NCBI GenBank assembly: GCA_035275625.1
Contig: DATEMK010000053.1
Span: 1 to 16,492, forward strand
DNA: 16,492 nt
Source of the DNA: DATEMK01 sp035275625
Lineage (GTDB): Bacteria > Bacteroidota > Bacteroidia > AKYH767-A > OLB10
Reading direction: 5' to 3'
Every line of letters starts with the position of its first letter. Position 1 is the first letter of the stretch. The position numbers were made by a program, and so were the translations under genes. The notes under the pieces are model-generated. The model was given only the letters and a program-made list of their open reading frames with translations. It did not search any database and was not told the origin of the DNA. Of the stretch, positions 7,190 through 14,474 are shown one piece after another.

Positions 7190-7262
7190 AATTGGTTGAT
7201 TAAGTTATGTTGATTAGAAATGAAAAATGTTTTACCAATCAACATAATTAACTAATCAGCTA
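7190..7262. repeat. AT-rich imperfect inverted repeat downstream of pcm
   Basis: TTATGTTGATT (7205-7215) and AATCAACATAA (7237-7247) form a perfect 11-bp inverted repeat. Pairing extends outward after a small bulge (TGATTA 7197-7202 with TAATCA 7253-7258). The right arm is itself roughly 8-periodic (AATCAACA-TAATTAAC-TAATCAGC). The same motif family recurs upstream of pcm at 7933-8060. The right arm reaches the pcm stop codon region, and there is no clean T-run for a classical terminator. Confidence 0.6.
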
Positions 7263-7265
7263 ATT

Positions 7266-7916
7266 TCATTTGACCTTGTTTTCCAGCATAGGTACAAATC
7301 TGAATTTATCCAGCTCAATAATTTCATGATTTGCATCATCTTTCTTAATAACAATTGTCATTATTTGTTCATTTAATGAGCCTATTGGGGCCACCATAAT
7401 GCCTCCGTGCTTCAATTGTTTTAAGATTTCAGAAGGTATGGTGGCTGCACCGCAGGTGATAATAATTTTATCAAAAGGAGCAAATGCCGGAAGTCCTTTA
7501 AAGCCGTCACCATAAAAAAGCTTAGCCTGGTATCCCATTTCGGTTAAAAGTTTTTTTGTTTTGTCAAAAAGTAATTTTTGTCTTTCAATGGAAAAAATTT
7601 TTGCATTCAGTTCACAAAGAATGCAGGTTTGATACCCTGACCCTGTTCCTATTTCCAAAACTTTCTGACCTTTTTCTATTCCAAGAAGCTGGGTTTGATA
7701 AGCAACAGTATAAGGCTGTGAAATGGTTTGCCCGGCTTCGATCGGGAATGCTTTATCCTGGTAAGCAAATTCAAGAAAAGCCTTATCCATAAAAAAATGC
7801 CTGGGAACCGCAGCAATTGCACTGAGCACTTTTTCATCCTTAATGCCTTTTTTCTTTATTCCTTCAACTAATTGTCTTCTTAATCCCTGGTGTTTGAATG
7901 TATCTTCAAATTTCAT
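7266..7916 (-). CDS. pcm: Protein-L-isoaspartate O-methyltransferase
   Basis: This 216-residue cytoplasmic enzyme uses S-adenosylmethionine to methylate L-isoaspartyl residues in damaged proteins and so starts their repair. All hallmark motifs are present: GQTISQPYTVA at 62-72 with the conserved Ser66, the SAM-binding glycine loop VLEIGTGSGYQT at 86-97, the acidic residue closing strand 2 (SIE at 109-111), FDKIIITCGAATIP at 148-161 and the C-terminal FRFVPML. The length is normal for the family and no cofactor residue is missing. The ATG at 7916 directly follows the -7 promoter element (7921-7928), so the mRNA may have almost no leader. The gene is divergent from the Gfo/Idh operon and flanked on both sides by related AT-rich inverted repeats. 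Confidence 0.96.
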   Translation of the reverse strand: MKFEDTFKHQGLRRQLVEGIKKKGIKDEKVLSAIAAVPRHFFMDKAFLEFAYQDKAFPIEAGQTISQPYTVAYQTQLLGIEKGQKVLEIGTGSGYQTCILCELNAKIFSIERQKLLFDKTKKLLTEMGYQAKLFYGDGFKGLPAFAPFDKIIITCGAATIPSEILKQLKHGGIMVAPIGSLNEQIMTIVIKKDDANHEIIELDKFRFVPMLENKVK

Positions 7917-7920
7917 TGGG

Positions 7921-7928
7921 CAAAGTTA
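7921..7928 (-). promoter_or_regulatory. -7 promoter element of pcm
   Basis: The minus strand reads TAACTTTG, a perfect TAnnTTTG match, ending only 4 nt before the pcm ATG (7916-7914). A start of transcription 4-7 nt downstream falls on or next to the A of ATG, so the transcript would be leaderless or nearly so. No -33 TTTG is seen. Confidence 0.5.
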
Positions 7929-7932
7929 GATA

Positions 7933-8060
7933 AGTTAATTGTGCTGATTATGTTAATTGGTCAAATTTGTTAACTCTGCCAATAGCATAAAGTGGTAAAA
8001 ATCATTTCGTTTCCAATCAGCATATTTGACACAATCAACACAATTAACTAAATCAACCAA
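7933..8060. repeat. Inverted repeat pair spanning the pcm/Gfo-Idh divergent promoter region
   Basis: AGTTAATTGTGCTGATT (7933-7949) and AATCAACACAATTAACT (8033-8049) are inverted copies matching at 16 of 17 positions. Each arm is embedded in a degenerate 8-9 bp periodic run (GTTAATTGT-GCTGATTAT-GTTAATTGG on the left; ACAATCAAC-ACAATTAAC-TAAATCAAC on the right). The core resembles the arms at 7190-7262, so this is a local repeat family. Confidence 0.6.
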
Positions 8061-8073
8061 CCCCAAAAATCCG

Positions 8074-8081
8074 TACGTTTG
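8074..8081 (+). promoter_or_regulatory. -7 promoter element of the Gfo/Idh operon
   Basis: TACGTTTG is a perfect TAnnTTTG match 16 nt upstream of the ATG at 8098, giving a leader of roughly 10 nt. No TTTG lies 20 nt upstream. It would drive the four genes to 12306. Confidence 0.55.
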
Positions 8082-8097
8082 CAAAAATTTTTTTTAA

Positions 8098-9084
8098 ATG
8101 TTGAGGATAGGAGTGTCCGGAGCCGGGCACTTAGGAAAAATTCATTTGAATCTTATTAAGGAAATTCCTGGTTTTCAACTTATGGGTTTTTTTGATACAG
8201 ATCCTTTGACGGCAAAACAAGTTGCTGAAGAATTTAACATACGATGTTTTGACAATTACAGCGATCTGTTAAACAGCGTTGATGCAGTTGACATTGTAAC
8301 CCCGACCAGCGCACATTTTGCTGATGCAGCCGAAGCGATAAAAAAAGGCAAGCATGTTTTTATTGAAAAGCCCATGACCAATACAGTGGAAGAGGCTGAA
8401 AATATTGTTGCGCTTTCACGTAAGGCGAATGTGAGAGTGCAGGCCGGGCATGTTGAAAGATTTAACCCGGCTTTTATTGCTGCGCAGCCTTATATTAATT
8501 CGCCCATGTTTATTGAAACACATCGTTTGGCACAGTTCAATCCCCGCGGAACAGATGTTTCTGTGGTACTCGACCTTATGATTCATGATATTGACATTGT
8601 ATTGAGCCTGGTTAAATCGCCATTAAAAAAAATTCATGCGAGCGGAGTAGCCGTGATAAGCGATTCGCCTGACATTGCAAATGCCCGGATGGAATTTGAA
8701 AATGGCTGCGTTGCCAATTTAACTGCAAGCCGCATTTCAATGAAAAAAATGCGCAAGTCAAGATTTTTTCAGCGTGATGCTTACATTGCTGTTGACTTTC
8801 TTAAAAGAAAAACAGAAGTCATCCGTTTAAAAGAATTAATTGGTCAGGCTGACCCGCTTTCTGTGATTATTGATCTTGGAAAAAATAAAGGGCAGAAAAT
8901 TATTTACTTTGAAAACCCGCAGGTAACAGAAAGCAATGCCATTAAAAGCGAGCTGGAATCATTTGCATTATCCATATTAGACAATAAAGAACCAATGGTC
9001 AGCGCTATAGATGGATTAAATGCATTAAAAGTTGCTCACCAGGTTCTGGAAAGTCTCAACATGTCTTTATTATTCTCATCCTGA
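8098..9084 (+). CDS. Gfo/Idh/MocA-family NAD-dependent sugar dehydrogenase
   Basis: This 328-residue oxidoreductase has the N-terminal Rossmann fold typical of the family: GAGHLG at 8-13, Asp33 after strand 2 (favouring NAD over NADP), and the signature EKP at 90-92 (FIEKPMTN). The C-terminal domain carries GHVERFNPA at 117-125 and DLMIHDID at 159-166, with His163 in the usual catalytic position. The GH-ERFNPA and MIHDID pair is, to my knowledge, characteristic of the subgroup acting on nucleotide sugars such as UDP-N-acetylglucosamine 3-dehydrogenases, so a UDP-sugar substrate is likely but not proven. It is the first gene of a tight operon, 9 nt before the lipoprotein and upstream of a sugar transferase, which supports a role in cell-surface glycan synthesis. 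Confidence 0.9.
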   Translation: MLRIGVSGAGHLGKIHLNLIKEIPGFQLMGFFDTDPLTAKQVAEEFNIRCFDNYSDLLNSVDAVDIVTPTSAHFADAAEAIKKGKHVFIEKPMTNTVEEAENIVALSRKANVRVQAGHVERFNPAFIAAQPYINSPMFIETHRLAQFNPRGTDVSVVLDLMIHDIDIVLSLVKSPLKKIHASGVAVISDSPDIANARMEFENGCVANLTASRISMKKMRKSRFFQRDAYIAVDFLKRKTEVIRLKELIGQADPLSVIIDLGKNKGQKIIYFENPQVTESNAIKSELESFALSILDNKEPMVSAIDGLNALKVAHQVLESLNMSLLFSS

Positions 9085-9093
9085 TTAAATAAA

Positions 9094-9972
9094 ATGAGAA
9101 AAAGAAACTCTTTATTATACCTTTATTCTATTCTTCCATCATTTCTTATCCTGCTGTTTCTGCAGGGTTGCAATATCATCAATCCTGCCGAACCCGTTCC
9201 CGGTTATATCAGGATTGAAAAATTCAGCATCACCCCTACCCCGGCTCTTGGAACCGATTCCAGTAAAATCACAGATGTTTTTGTGTATATTGATGCAAAG
9301 TTCCAGGGCTCTTACCAGCTTCCTGCCCAGTTTCCGGTCATCGAAAACGGAGAGCACGAAATGATTTTTTTTGCAGGCATTATTGTAAACGGCATTTCAA
9401 ACACAAGAACTGATTATCCATTTTATGACCCCCATCAGCAAACTGTAACACTTGAACCGGGAAAAATTATTACAATTAACCCGGTAGTACAATATGCAGA
9501 CAATGTGGTGGCGCCCTGGCTTGAAAGTTTTGAAACTGCCGCTTTAAGTCTCGTCAAAGGTTCCGGGACTGCTATTGAAATTGTAAAACTGCCTTCCGGT
9601 GATGCCAATAATTTTGAAGGCATTAGCGGAGCGGTTTACCTTGATGGATCACAAACACACTTCCAGGTGGTTACCGATACAAGTTATATTTTACCCAAAG
9701 GTAACAGTGGAGTTTTTCTTGAACTAAATTACAAATGCAACAACTCATTTACAGTGGGCCTGGTTGCTGTAAGTTCTTCATCCCCTTATTCGATTCCGAT
9801 TGTCACATTGAAATCAAAAGCGACCTGGAATAAAGTTTATATTGAATTAGAATCAACAATAATGGCGGTTGCCGATGCTAATTATTTTAAAATTTATCTT
9901 GAAGCATATAAGGAAAGCGGAGTGACTAATGCGGAATTTTATTTCGATAACTTCAAGCTTTTGCATAACTGA
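9094..9972 (+). CDS. Uncharacterised lipoprotein
   Basis: The product is 292 residues with a lipoprotein signal peptide: basic MRKR, a hydrophobic stretch, and the lipobox LQGC (23-26), so Cys26 is lipidated. There is no Asp at +2 and no obvious charged export signal after Cys, so its side of the outer membrane is unclear. The mature part looks all-beta: an N-terminal unit to about residue 130 with a PEGA-like feel (IDAKFQGSYQLPAQFPVIENGEHEM), then a jelly-roll-like C-terminal half beginning WLESFET and ending AEFYFDNFKLLHN. 'Y-DNFK' endings are common in carbohydrate-binding beta-sandwiches. The gene is 9 nt after the dehydrogenase and 3 nt before the sugar transferase, so it is co-expressed and probably works in envelope glycan assembly or display. 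No family is recognised with certainty. Confidence 0.8.
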   Translation: MRKRNSLLYLYSILPSFLILLFLQGCNIINPAEPVPGYIRIEKFSITPTPALGTDSSKITDVFVYIDAKFQGSYQLPAQFPVIENGEHEMIFFAGIIVNGISNTRTDYPFYDPHQQTVTLEPGKIITINPVVQYADNVVAPWLESFETAALSLVKGSGTAIEIVKLPSGDANNFEGISGAVYLDGSQTHFQVVTDTSYILPKGNSGVFLELNYKCNNSFTVGLVAVSSSSPYSIPIVTLKSKATWNKVYIELESTIMAVADANYFKIYLEAYKESGVTNAEFYFDNFKLLHN

Positions 9973-9975
9973 CCC

Positions 9976-11394
9976 ATGAATAAGACAAGGCAGATATTAA
10001 AATATGTGATAGCCGATTTTTTTGCTGCATCTGTGGCATGGGCTGCGTTTTATGCCTACCGTAAATTATATATTGAAGCCGAAAAATTCGGCTATACAAT
10101 TCCATTGCATATTGATAAAAAATTTTATTTCGGGATTTTTATAATTCCTTTCTTGTGGATCCTGCTGTATGCATTTACAGGAACATACAATAACATCTAC
10201 AGGAAAGCGCGGTTAAAAGAATTAGGGCAAACCTTTTATCTTTCTTTCGTTGGAGTTATGATCATTTTTTTTACTTTACTCTTAGATGACGTGATCGTTA
10301 ATTATAAAAGTTACTACCATATCTTTTTCACTTTGTTCCTGCTCCACTTCGGGTTCACAGCAACATTCCGCTATATGCTGACTTCCACCACAGGAAGAAA
10401 AATCAAAACGCGCAAACTGGGTTTCAATTCGCTGCTGGTGGGAAGCAATCAGAATGCCCTCAAACTTTTCCAGGAGATGGAAACACAGCCCATCAGCCAG
10501 GGAAATAAATTTATTGGTTTTATTCACGTGGATAACAACAACGGGAAACTTCTTGGAGCACACCTGGCGCATTATGGCGGGATCAAGGATCTTCGCAAAA
10601 CCATTAATGAACGTTCAATTGAAGAAGTCATCATTGCAATTGAATCATCCGAGCATGAAAATATCGGCAACATCCTCAACGAACTGGAAGACACTGATGT
10701 GATCATCAAAATTATTCCTGACATGTATGATATTTTATCGGGCTCGGTTAAGATGACAGGCATCTTCGGTGCGCCTCTCATAGAAATACATCCCTACCTG
10801 ATGCCTGTCTGGCAGCACTATGTGAAGCGTATTGTAGATATCAGTGTTTCATTTTTATTTATACTCATTTTTTCTCCTGTATATATCATTACAGCTCTTA
10901 TTATTAAGCTTACCAGCAGGGGACCGGTGTTTTTCAGCCAGGAGCGCATAGGATGGCACGGTTTGCCTTTCAATATTTATAAGTTCAGATCCATGTATTC
11001 TGATGCCGAAAAAGAAGGCACTCCCCTTTTGTCCAGTTCCAATGATGAACGCGTCACCCCTTTCGGGAAATGGATGCGCGCTATAAGGCTCGATGAAATT
11101 CCGCAGTTCTGGAATGTGCTCAAAGGTGATATGTCTTTGGTGGGACCCCGTCCTGAAAGGCAGTATTTTATTGACCTGATTATGGATATTGCCCCTCACT
11201 ACCGTCATCTGCATAAAGTCCGCCCGGGAATAACGTCATGGGGCCAGGTGAAATTTGGCTATGCAGAAAATGTGGAGCAAATGGTTCAGCGGCTTAAATA
11301 CGATGTCATCTATATTGAAAACATGAGCCTTGCTCTCGATTTCAAAATTTTATTTTATACAGTAAGAACAATAATGAAAGGAAGCGGAAAATAG
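9976..11394 (+). CDS. Polyprenyl-phosphate sugar-1-phosphate transferase (exopolysaccharide initiation)
   Basis: This 472-residue membrane enzyme has the WcaJ/WbaP-like architecture. Four predicted membrane helices (~10-28, 50-68, 86-104, 114-132) precede a cytoplasmic Rossmann-like CoA_binding_3 domain (~146-265, LLVGSNQNALKLF and VIIAIESSE). A re-entrant hydrophobic helix (~286-312) leads to the C-terminal bacterial sugar transferase domain. The catalytic core is intact: SRGPVFFSQERIG (~314-326), KFRSMY (336-341), LDEIPQFWNVLKGDMSLVGPRPE (372-394, with the Asp373-Glu374 pair) and RPGITSWGQV. The enzyme moves a sugar 1-phosphate from a UDP-sugar to undecaprenyl phosphate, the first step of polysaccharide or glycoprotein glycan synthesis. 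No glycosyltransferases, Wzx or Wzy follow here, so the rest of the pathway must lie elsewhere. The donor sugar cannot be read from sequence. Confidence 0.93.
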   Translation: MNKTRQILKYVIADFFAASVAWAAFYAYRKLYIEAEKFGYTIPLHIDKKFYFGIFIIPFLWILLYAFTGTYNNIYRKARLKELGQTFYLSFVGVMIIFFTLLLDDVIVNYKSYYHIFFTLFLLHFGFTATFRYMLTSTTGRKIKTRKLGFNSLLVGSNQNALKLFQEMETQPISQGNKFIGFIHVDNNNGKLLGAHLAHYGGIKDLRKTINERSIEEVIIAIESSEHENIGNILNELEDTDVIIKIIPDMYDILSGSVKMTGIFGAPLIEIHPYLMPVWQHYVKRIVDISVSFLFILIFSPVYIITALIIKLTSRGPVFFSQERIGWHGLPFNIYKFRSMYSDAEKEGTPLLSSSNDERVTPFGKWMRAIRLDEIPQFWNVLKGDMSLVGPRPERQYFIDLIMDIAPHYRHLHKVRPGITSWGQVKFGYAENVEQMVQRLKYDVIYIENMSLALDFKILFYTVRTIMKGSGK

Positions 11395-11418
11395 ATTTAA
11401 GGTTTAAACTTTTAACAA

Positions 11419-12306
11419 ATGAAAATCTCAGTAATCGGATCAGGAACGATGGGCAATGGAATTGCCCATGTATTTGCACAGGCCGGAAATACTGTTGTGC
11501 TTATTGATATTGCACAGCAGGCACTGGACAAAGCCATTCAAACTATTTCGGGTAACCTTGACCGGCAGGTAAGCAAAGGAATTTTAAAGCCTGAAGATAA
11601 AGAAGCCACGCTGAAAAATATCAGCATCAATACTTCCATTGGTGATGGTGTAAAAGATGCTGATCTTGTTGTGGAAGCCGCTACAGAAAATTCAGAATTA
11701 AAACTGAATATTTTTCGTGAGATGGATAAATTCTGTAAACCGCAGGCTATTCTTGCCACGAACACTTCTTCCATTTCTATTACACAAATCGCTGCTGTCA
11801 CCAAAAGAAGCGATAAAGTGATCGGCATGCATTTTATGAACCCGGTTCCTGTTATGAAGTTAGTGGAAGTAATTCGCGGATATAACACATCGGATGAAGT
11901 AACCAAATCAATATTTGATCTTTCAAAAAAGTTAGGAAAAATTCCTGTTGAGGTAAATGACTATCCGGGATTTGTCGCTAACCGTATTCTCATGCCGATG
12001 ATCAATGAAGCCATTTATGCTTTGCACGAAGGCGTAGCCGGGGTGGAAGAAATTGATACTGTAATGAAGCTTGGCATGGCGCACCCGATGGGGCCTTTGC
12101 AGCTTGCAGATTTTGTCGGGCTCGATGTTTGCCTTTCCATTTTAAAAGTGCTGTATAACGGCTTCGGCAACCCGAAATATGCTCCCTGCCCTTTGCTTGT
12201 AAACATGGTTGTTTCAGGCAACCTGGGTAAAAAATCAGGAAAAGGATTTTATGATTACAGCTCCGGGGGAAAAGATTTAGTGGCAGCTGAAGTTTTTAAA
12301 AAATAA
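11419..12306 (+). CDS. 3-hydroxybutyryl-CoA dehydrogenase
   Basis: This 295-residue cytoplasmic enzyme interconverts 3-hydroxyacyl-CoA (typically 3-hydroxybutyryl-CoA) and the 3-keto form with NAD(P)H. The N-terminal Rossmann fold has GSGTMG (7-12) and Asp30 after strand 2. The catalytic set is complete and even keeps the numbering usual for the family: Ser117 (NTSSIS), His138 (GMHFMNP), Glu150 (KLVEV) and Asn188 (YPGFVANR). The C-terminal helical dimer domain has HPMGPLQLADFVGLD and GKKSGKGFYDY. It resembles hbd/paaH products, but the exact physiological route (beta-oxidation, butyrate or phenylacetate metabolism) is not shown by context. It starts 24 nt after the sugar transferase on the same strand and is the last gene of the run. 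Its acyl-CoA role does not match the three upstream envelope genes, so it may be co-transcribed without sharing a pathway. Confidence 0.95.
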   Translation: MKISVIGSGTMGNGIAHVFAQAGNTVVLIDIAQQALDKAIQTISGNLDRQVSKGILKPEDKEATLKNISINTSIGDGVKDADLVVEAATENSELKLNIFREMDKFCKPQAILATNTSSISITQIAAVTKRSDKVIGMHFMNPVPVMKLVEVIRGYNTSDEVTKSIFDLSKKLGKIPVEVNDYPGFVANRILMPMINEAIYALHEGVAGVEEIDTVMKLGMAHPMGPLQLADFVGLDVCLSILKVLYNGFGNPKYAPCPLLVNMVVSGNLGKKSGKGFYDYSSGGKDLVAAEVFKK

Positions 12307-12334
12307 TTCAGCAAGCGATTTTTATATGCTGATT
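12297..12334 (-). terminator. Weak terminator-like hairpin after the 12394-14307 gene
   Basis: TCAGCA (12308-12313) and TGCTGA (12327-12332) form a 6-bp stem. On the minus strand it is followed by a T-rich run (ATTATTTTTTA). It lies between the convergent dehydrogenase and cyclase genes. The stem is short and partly AT, so this is tentative. Confidence 0.35.
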
Positions 12335-12393
12335 AAAACTTCCTGCCTTAAAAAACTGTTGCGCCCTCTGCAAAAGTCTAATGTCTATCAATT

Positions 12394-14307
12394 TTAATTT
12401 TCCACAAAGTACATGTCTATCTCTCCCTTGTTTTTGGCTTTTACTTTTCCCCGGTGCACGCAATTGAATTTTTCCTTCACTAATTCATACGTAGCTCCGC
12501 TGATATTCACTTTACCGATTTCGCCTGACGATTCCATTCGTGAAGCAGTGTTCACAGTATCACCCCATATATCGTAAGCGAATTTTTTTATTCCAACAAT
12601 TCCAGCCACCACAGGCCCTGTATGAATGCCGAGACGCAGTTCAAAAAAGGGCTGGTCTTTAGCAATGCGTTCCTGTTTATTTTTTTCAATGAACGCAACC
12701 ATCTCCAACCCGGCAGAAACAACATCAAAGGGGTGAGTTGAATTGCTCACAGGCAATCCGCCTGCACACATATATGCATCGCCAATAGTTTTTATTTTTT
12801 CTATTCCATGCTTTGTAATAATTTTATCAAACTCACTATAGCAGTGATTGATTTCCTGGACAAGCTCTTCGGGGCTTAGCTTTTCACTTGCCTGGGTGAA
12901 ATTTTTAAAATCCGTAAACAGCACGCTGACCAGATCAAAACTTTTTGCTTTAGCGCTTCCGGTTGCTTTCAATTCTTCTGCAGTCTCTTCCGGCAAAATA
13001 TTTAATAACAATTCATCACTGCGTTTTTTCTCTTTTGAAATGCGGTTACGTTGTGTAAAAAATACTCCGGCAAATAACAGCACCACTGCAAAACCACCGA
13101 TGAACCCATTTCTCACAAGTCTTTGACGCTTGATTTCCTGCTCCTGTATTTCTTTATCTTTTGTAAGAAGGCTTATCTGGCTTTGTTTCTTATCAATCTC
13201 GTATCCAAAAAGTAATGTACCCAGCTTTCTGTCAGTATCAATATTGTAGAGAGTGTCTTTAATTCCAATCAGGAGATTCTGATAGTTAAATGCATTGCTG
13301 AAATCTTTTTTTACAGAATAGCAGAAGGTTAATCCCTCGTAAGCTTTCTTTAATTCAAGGTTGGCTCCTGTTTCTTTAGCTAATGATTCAGCCAGATGAT
13401 AATTGGATATTGCCAGATCAATATCTTTTTTCTCTCTGTAGGTGTCTGCCATTCCAATCAATGATTTGGTCATGTCCAGTTTGGCATCCAGTTTTCCGGC
13501 TATATCAAATGCGTTCTTCTGAAATTCGAGCGCTTTTGAAAATTCTTTTCGCTTGGCATAAACCTGCCCGATCAGGTTCAATGAATAAGGAAGATTTTCT
13601 GTTCCTTCATAGGCCTTGTGCGATTTTTCGAGATAAAAAAGAGCGAGCGAATCCTCATTTATCTTTAAATAAATTTCACCCAGGTTGGCTGTTATGGTTC
13701 CGATGGCATCATTGTCACCCATTGCTTCTGCGTAAGGCAATGCTTTTTTATCGTAGTCAATTGCTTTAATTTTTTCGCTTTTCTGATTTTTTTCTCCGTA
13801 AATAGCTCCGATATTTATAAGCACAGTCATAATGCGGCTGCTGTCTTTTATTTCTTCTGCAATTTTCAGCGCCTGCAAATACAATTCCAGCGCTTTCTCG
13901 CTATCGGCCTGGTCAAGGTAAATTACTCCCAGGTTGCTGAGCATATTGGCAACACCCTGCTTATCCCCCATGCTTTCAAATATTTTTTTTGACTCATTCC
14001 AGTCATTTAATGCTTCCACATATTTTCCCTGTTTATAATATGCCAGTCCAGTATTTTTTAAAGCAAGTGCAACTCCTTTTTTGTAATTTATTTTTTCTGA
14101 TAATTCTTTTGCCAGCATTCCGATCTTCACCGCTTCATTAGGATCCGTACCGAAATAACTTTTGCTCATGGCAAGAAGAATATTCACCTTGCTTGTATCA
14201 TCTCCCGAGGTTTCTAAAATTGCTTTTAAACTATCTGATGGCGCATTTTGAGCCTGGCAGATAATGCTGTAAAAAATCAAAAGAATTCCTGAGATTATTT
14301 TTTGCAT
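12394..14307 (-). CDS. TPR-containing membrane adenylate cyclase (class III), paralogue 1
   Basis: This 637-residue receptor cyclase makes cAMP from ATP. Order: signal peptide (1-19, CQA/QNAP); seven or so tetratricopeptide repeats (~40-345), expected in the periplasm; a coiled-coil stretch (~355-395, KKQSQISLLTKDKEIQEQE); one membrane helix (~398-418, FIGGFAVVLLFAGVFF); a cytoplasmic linker (DELLLNILPEETAEELK); and the cyclase homology domain (~455-637). Both metal-binding Asp are present (Asp466 in LFTDFKNF, Asp510 in TIGDAY). So are the adenine-selecting Lys506 (EKIKTIGD) and Asp579 (YDIWGD), and the transition-state Asn586 and Arg590. The Lys/Asp pair argues for ATP rather than GTP; as a class III catalytic domain it should act as a homodimer. 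It has its own promoter at 14330-14337. The TPR ligand is unknown. Confidence 0.92.
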   Translation of the reverse strand: MQKIISGILLIFYSIICQAQNAPSDSLKAILETSGDDTSKVNILLAMSKSYFGTDPNEAVKIGMLAKELSEKINYKKGVALALKNTGLAYYKQGKYVEALNDWNESKKIFESMGDKQGVANMLSNLGVIYLDQADSEKALELYLQALKIAEEIKDSSRIMTVLINIGAIYGEKNQKSEKIKAIDYDKKALPYAEAMGDNDAIGTITANLGEIYLKINEDSLALFYLEKSHKAYEGTENLPYSLNLIGQVYAKRKEFSKALEFQKNAFDIAGKLDAKLDMTKSLIGMADTYREKKDIDLAISNYHLAESLAKETGANLELKKAYEGLTFCYSVKKDFSNAFNYQNLLIGIKDTLYNIDTDRKLGTLLFGYEIDKKQSQISLLTKDKEIQEQEIKRQRLVRNGFIGGFAVVLLFAGVFFTQRNRISKEKKRSDELLLNILPEETAEELKATGSAKAKSFDLVSVLFTDFKNFTQASEKLSPEELVQEINHCYSEFDKIITKHGIEKIKTIGDAYMCAGGLPVSNSTHPFDVVSAGLEMVAFIEKNKQERIAKDQPFFELRLGIHTGPVVAGIVGIKKFAYDIWGDTVNTASRMESSGEIGKVNISGATYELVKEKFNCVHRGKVKAKNKGEIDMYFVEN

Positions 14308-14329
14308 GACAATAAAAAAATTCCTGTTA

Positions 14330-14337
14330 CAAACCTA
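14330..14337 (-). promoter_or_regulatory. -7 promoter element of cyclase paralogue 1
   Basis: The minus strand reads TAGGTTTG, a perfect TAnnTTTG match, 22 nt before the ATG at 14307. It implies independent transcription rather than read-through from the upstream cyclase gene, which ends in its own terminator at 14397-14429. Confidence 0.55.
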
Positions 14338-14390
14338 CATGATTTTTTCAAAAGCGGCACCGGGAAATAAAATTTCTATTAACAATTGAT

Positions 14391-14429
14391 AAAATAAAAA
14401 GCCATCCCCGTACAGATGAAGATGGTTTT
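14391..14429 (-). terminator. Terminator of cyclase paralogue 2
   Basis: AAAAGCCATC (14397-14406) pairs with GATGGTTTT (14421-14429), a 9-bp stem including one G-U pair. On the minus strand it is followed by TTTTTATTTT. It lies 46 nt past the stop codon of the 14475-16406 gene. Confidence 0.7.
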
Positions 14430-14474
14430 ATAAAATAAAAATTTTTAACTGGCTGCTATTACTGTAGTTTTCGG

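Noticed and set aside
7190..8060. CRISPR array or insertion sequence at the repeats around pcm
   Set aside because: The units are too short, degenerate and spacer-free for CRISPR, and pcm itself is a normal housekeeping gene with no transposase or target-site duplication.
13383..13769. 128-codon plus-strand open frame inside cyclase paralogue 1
   Set aside because: A shadow frame opposite TPR repeats, rich in Cys, Trp and His, as expected from the reverse complement of the coding strand.
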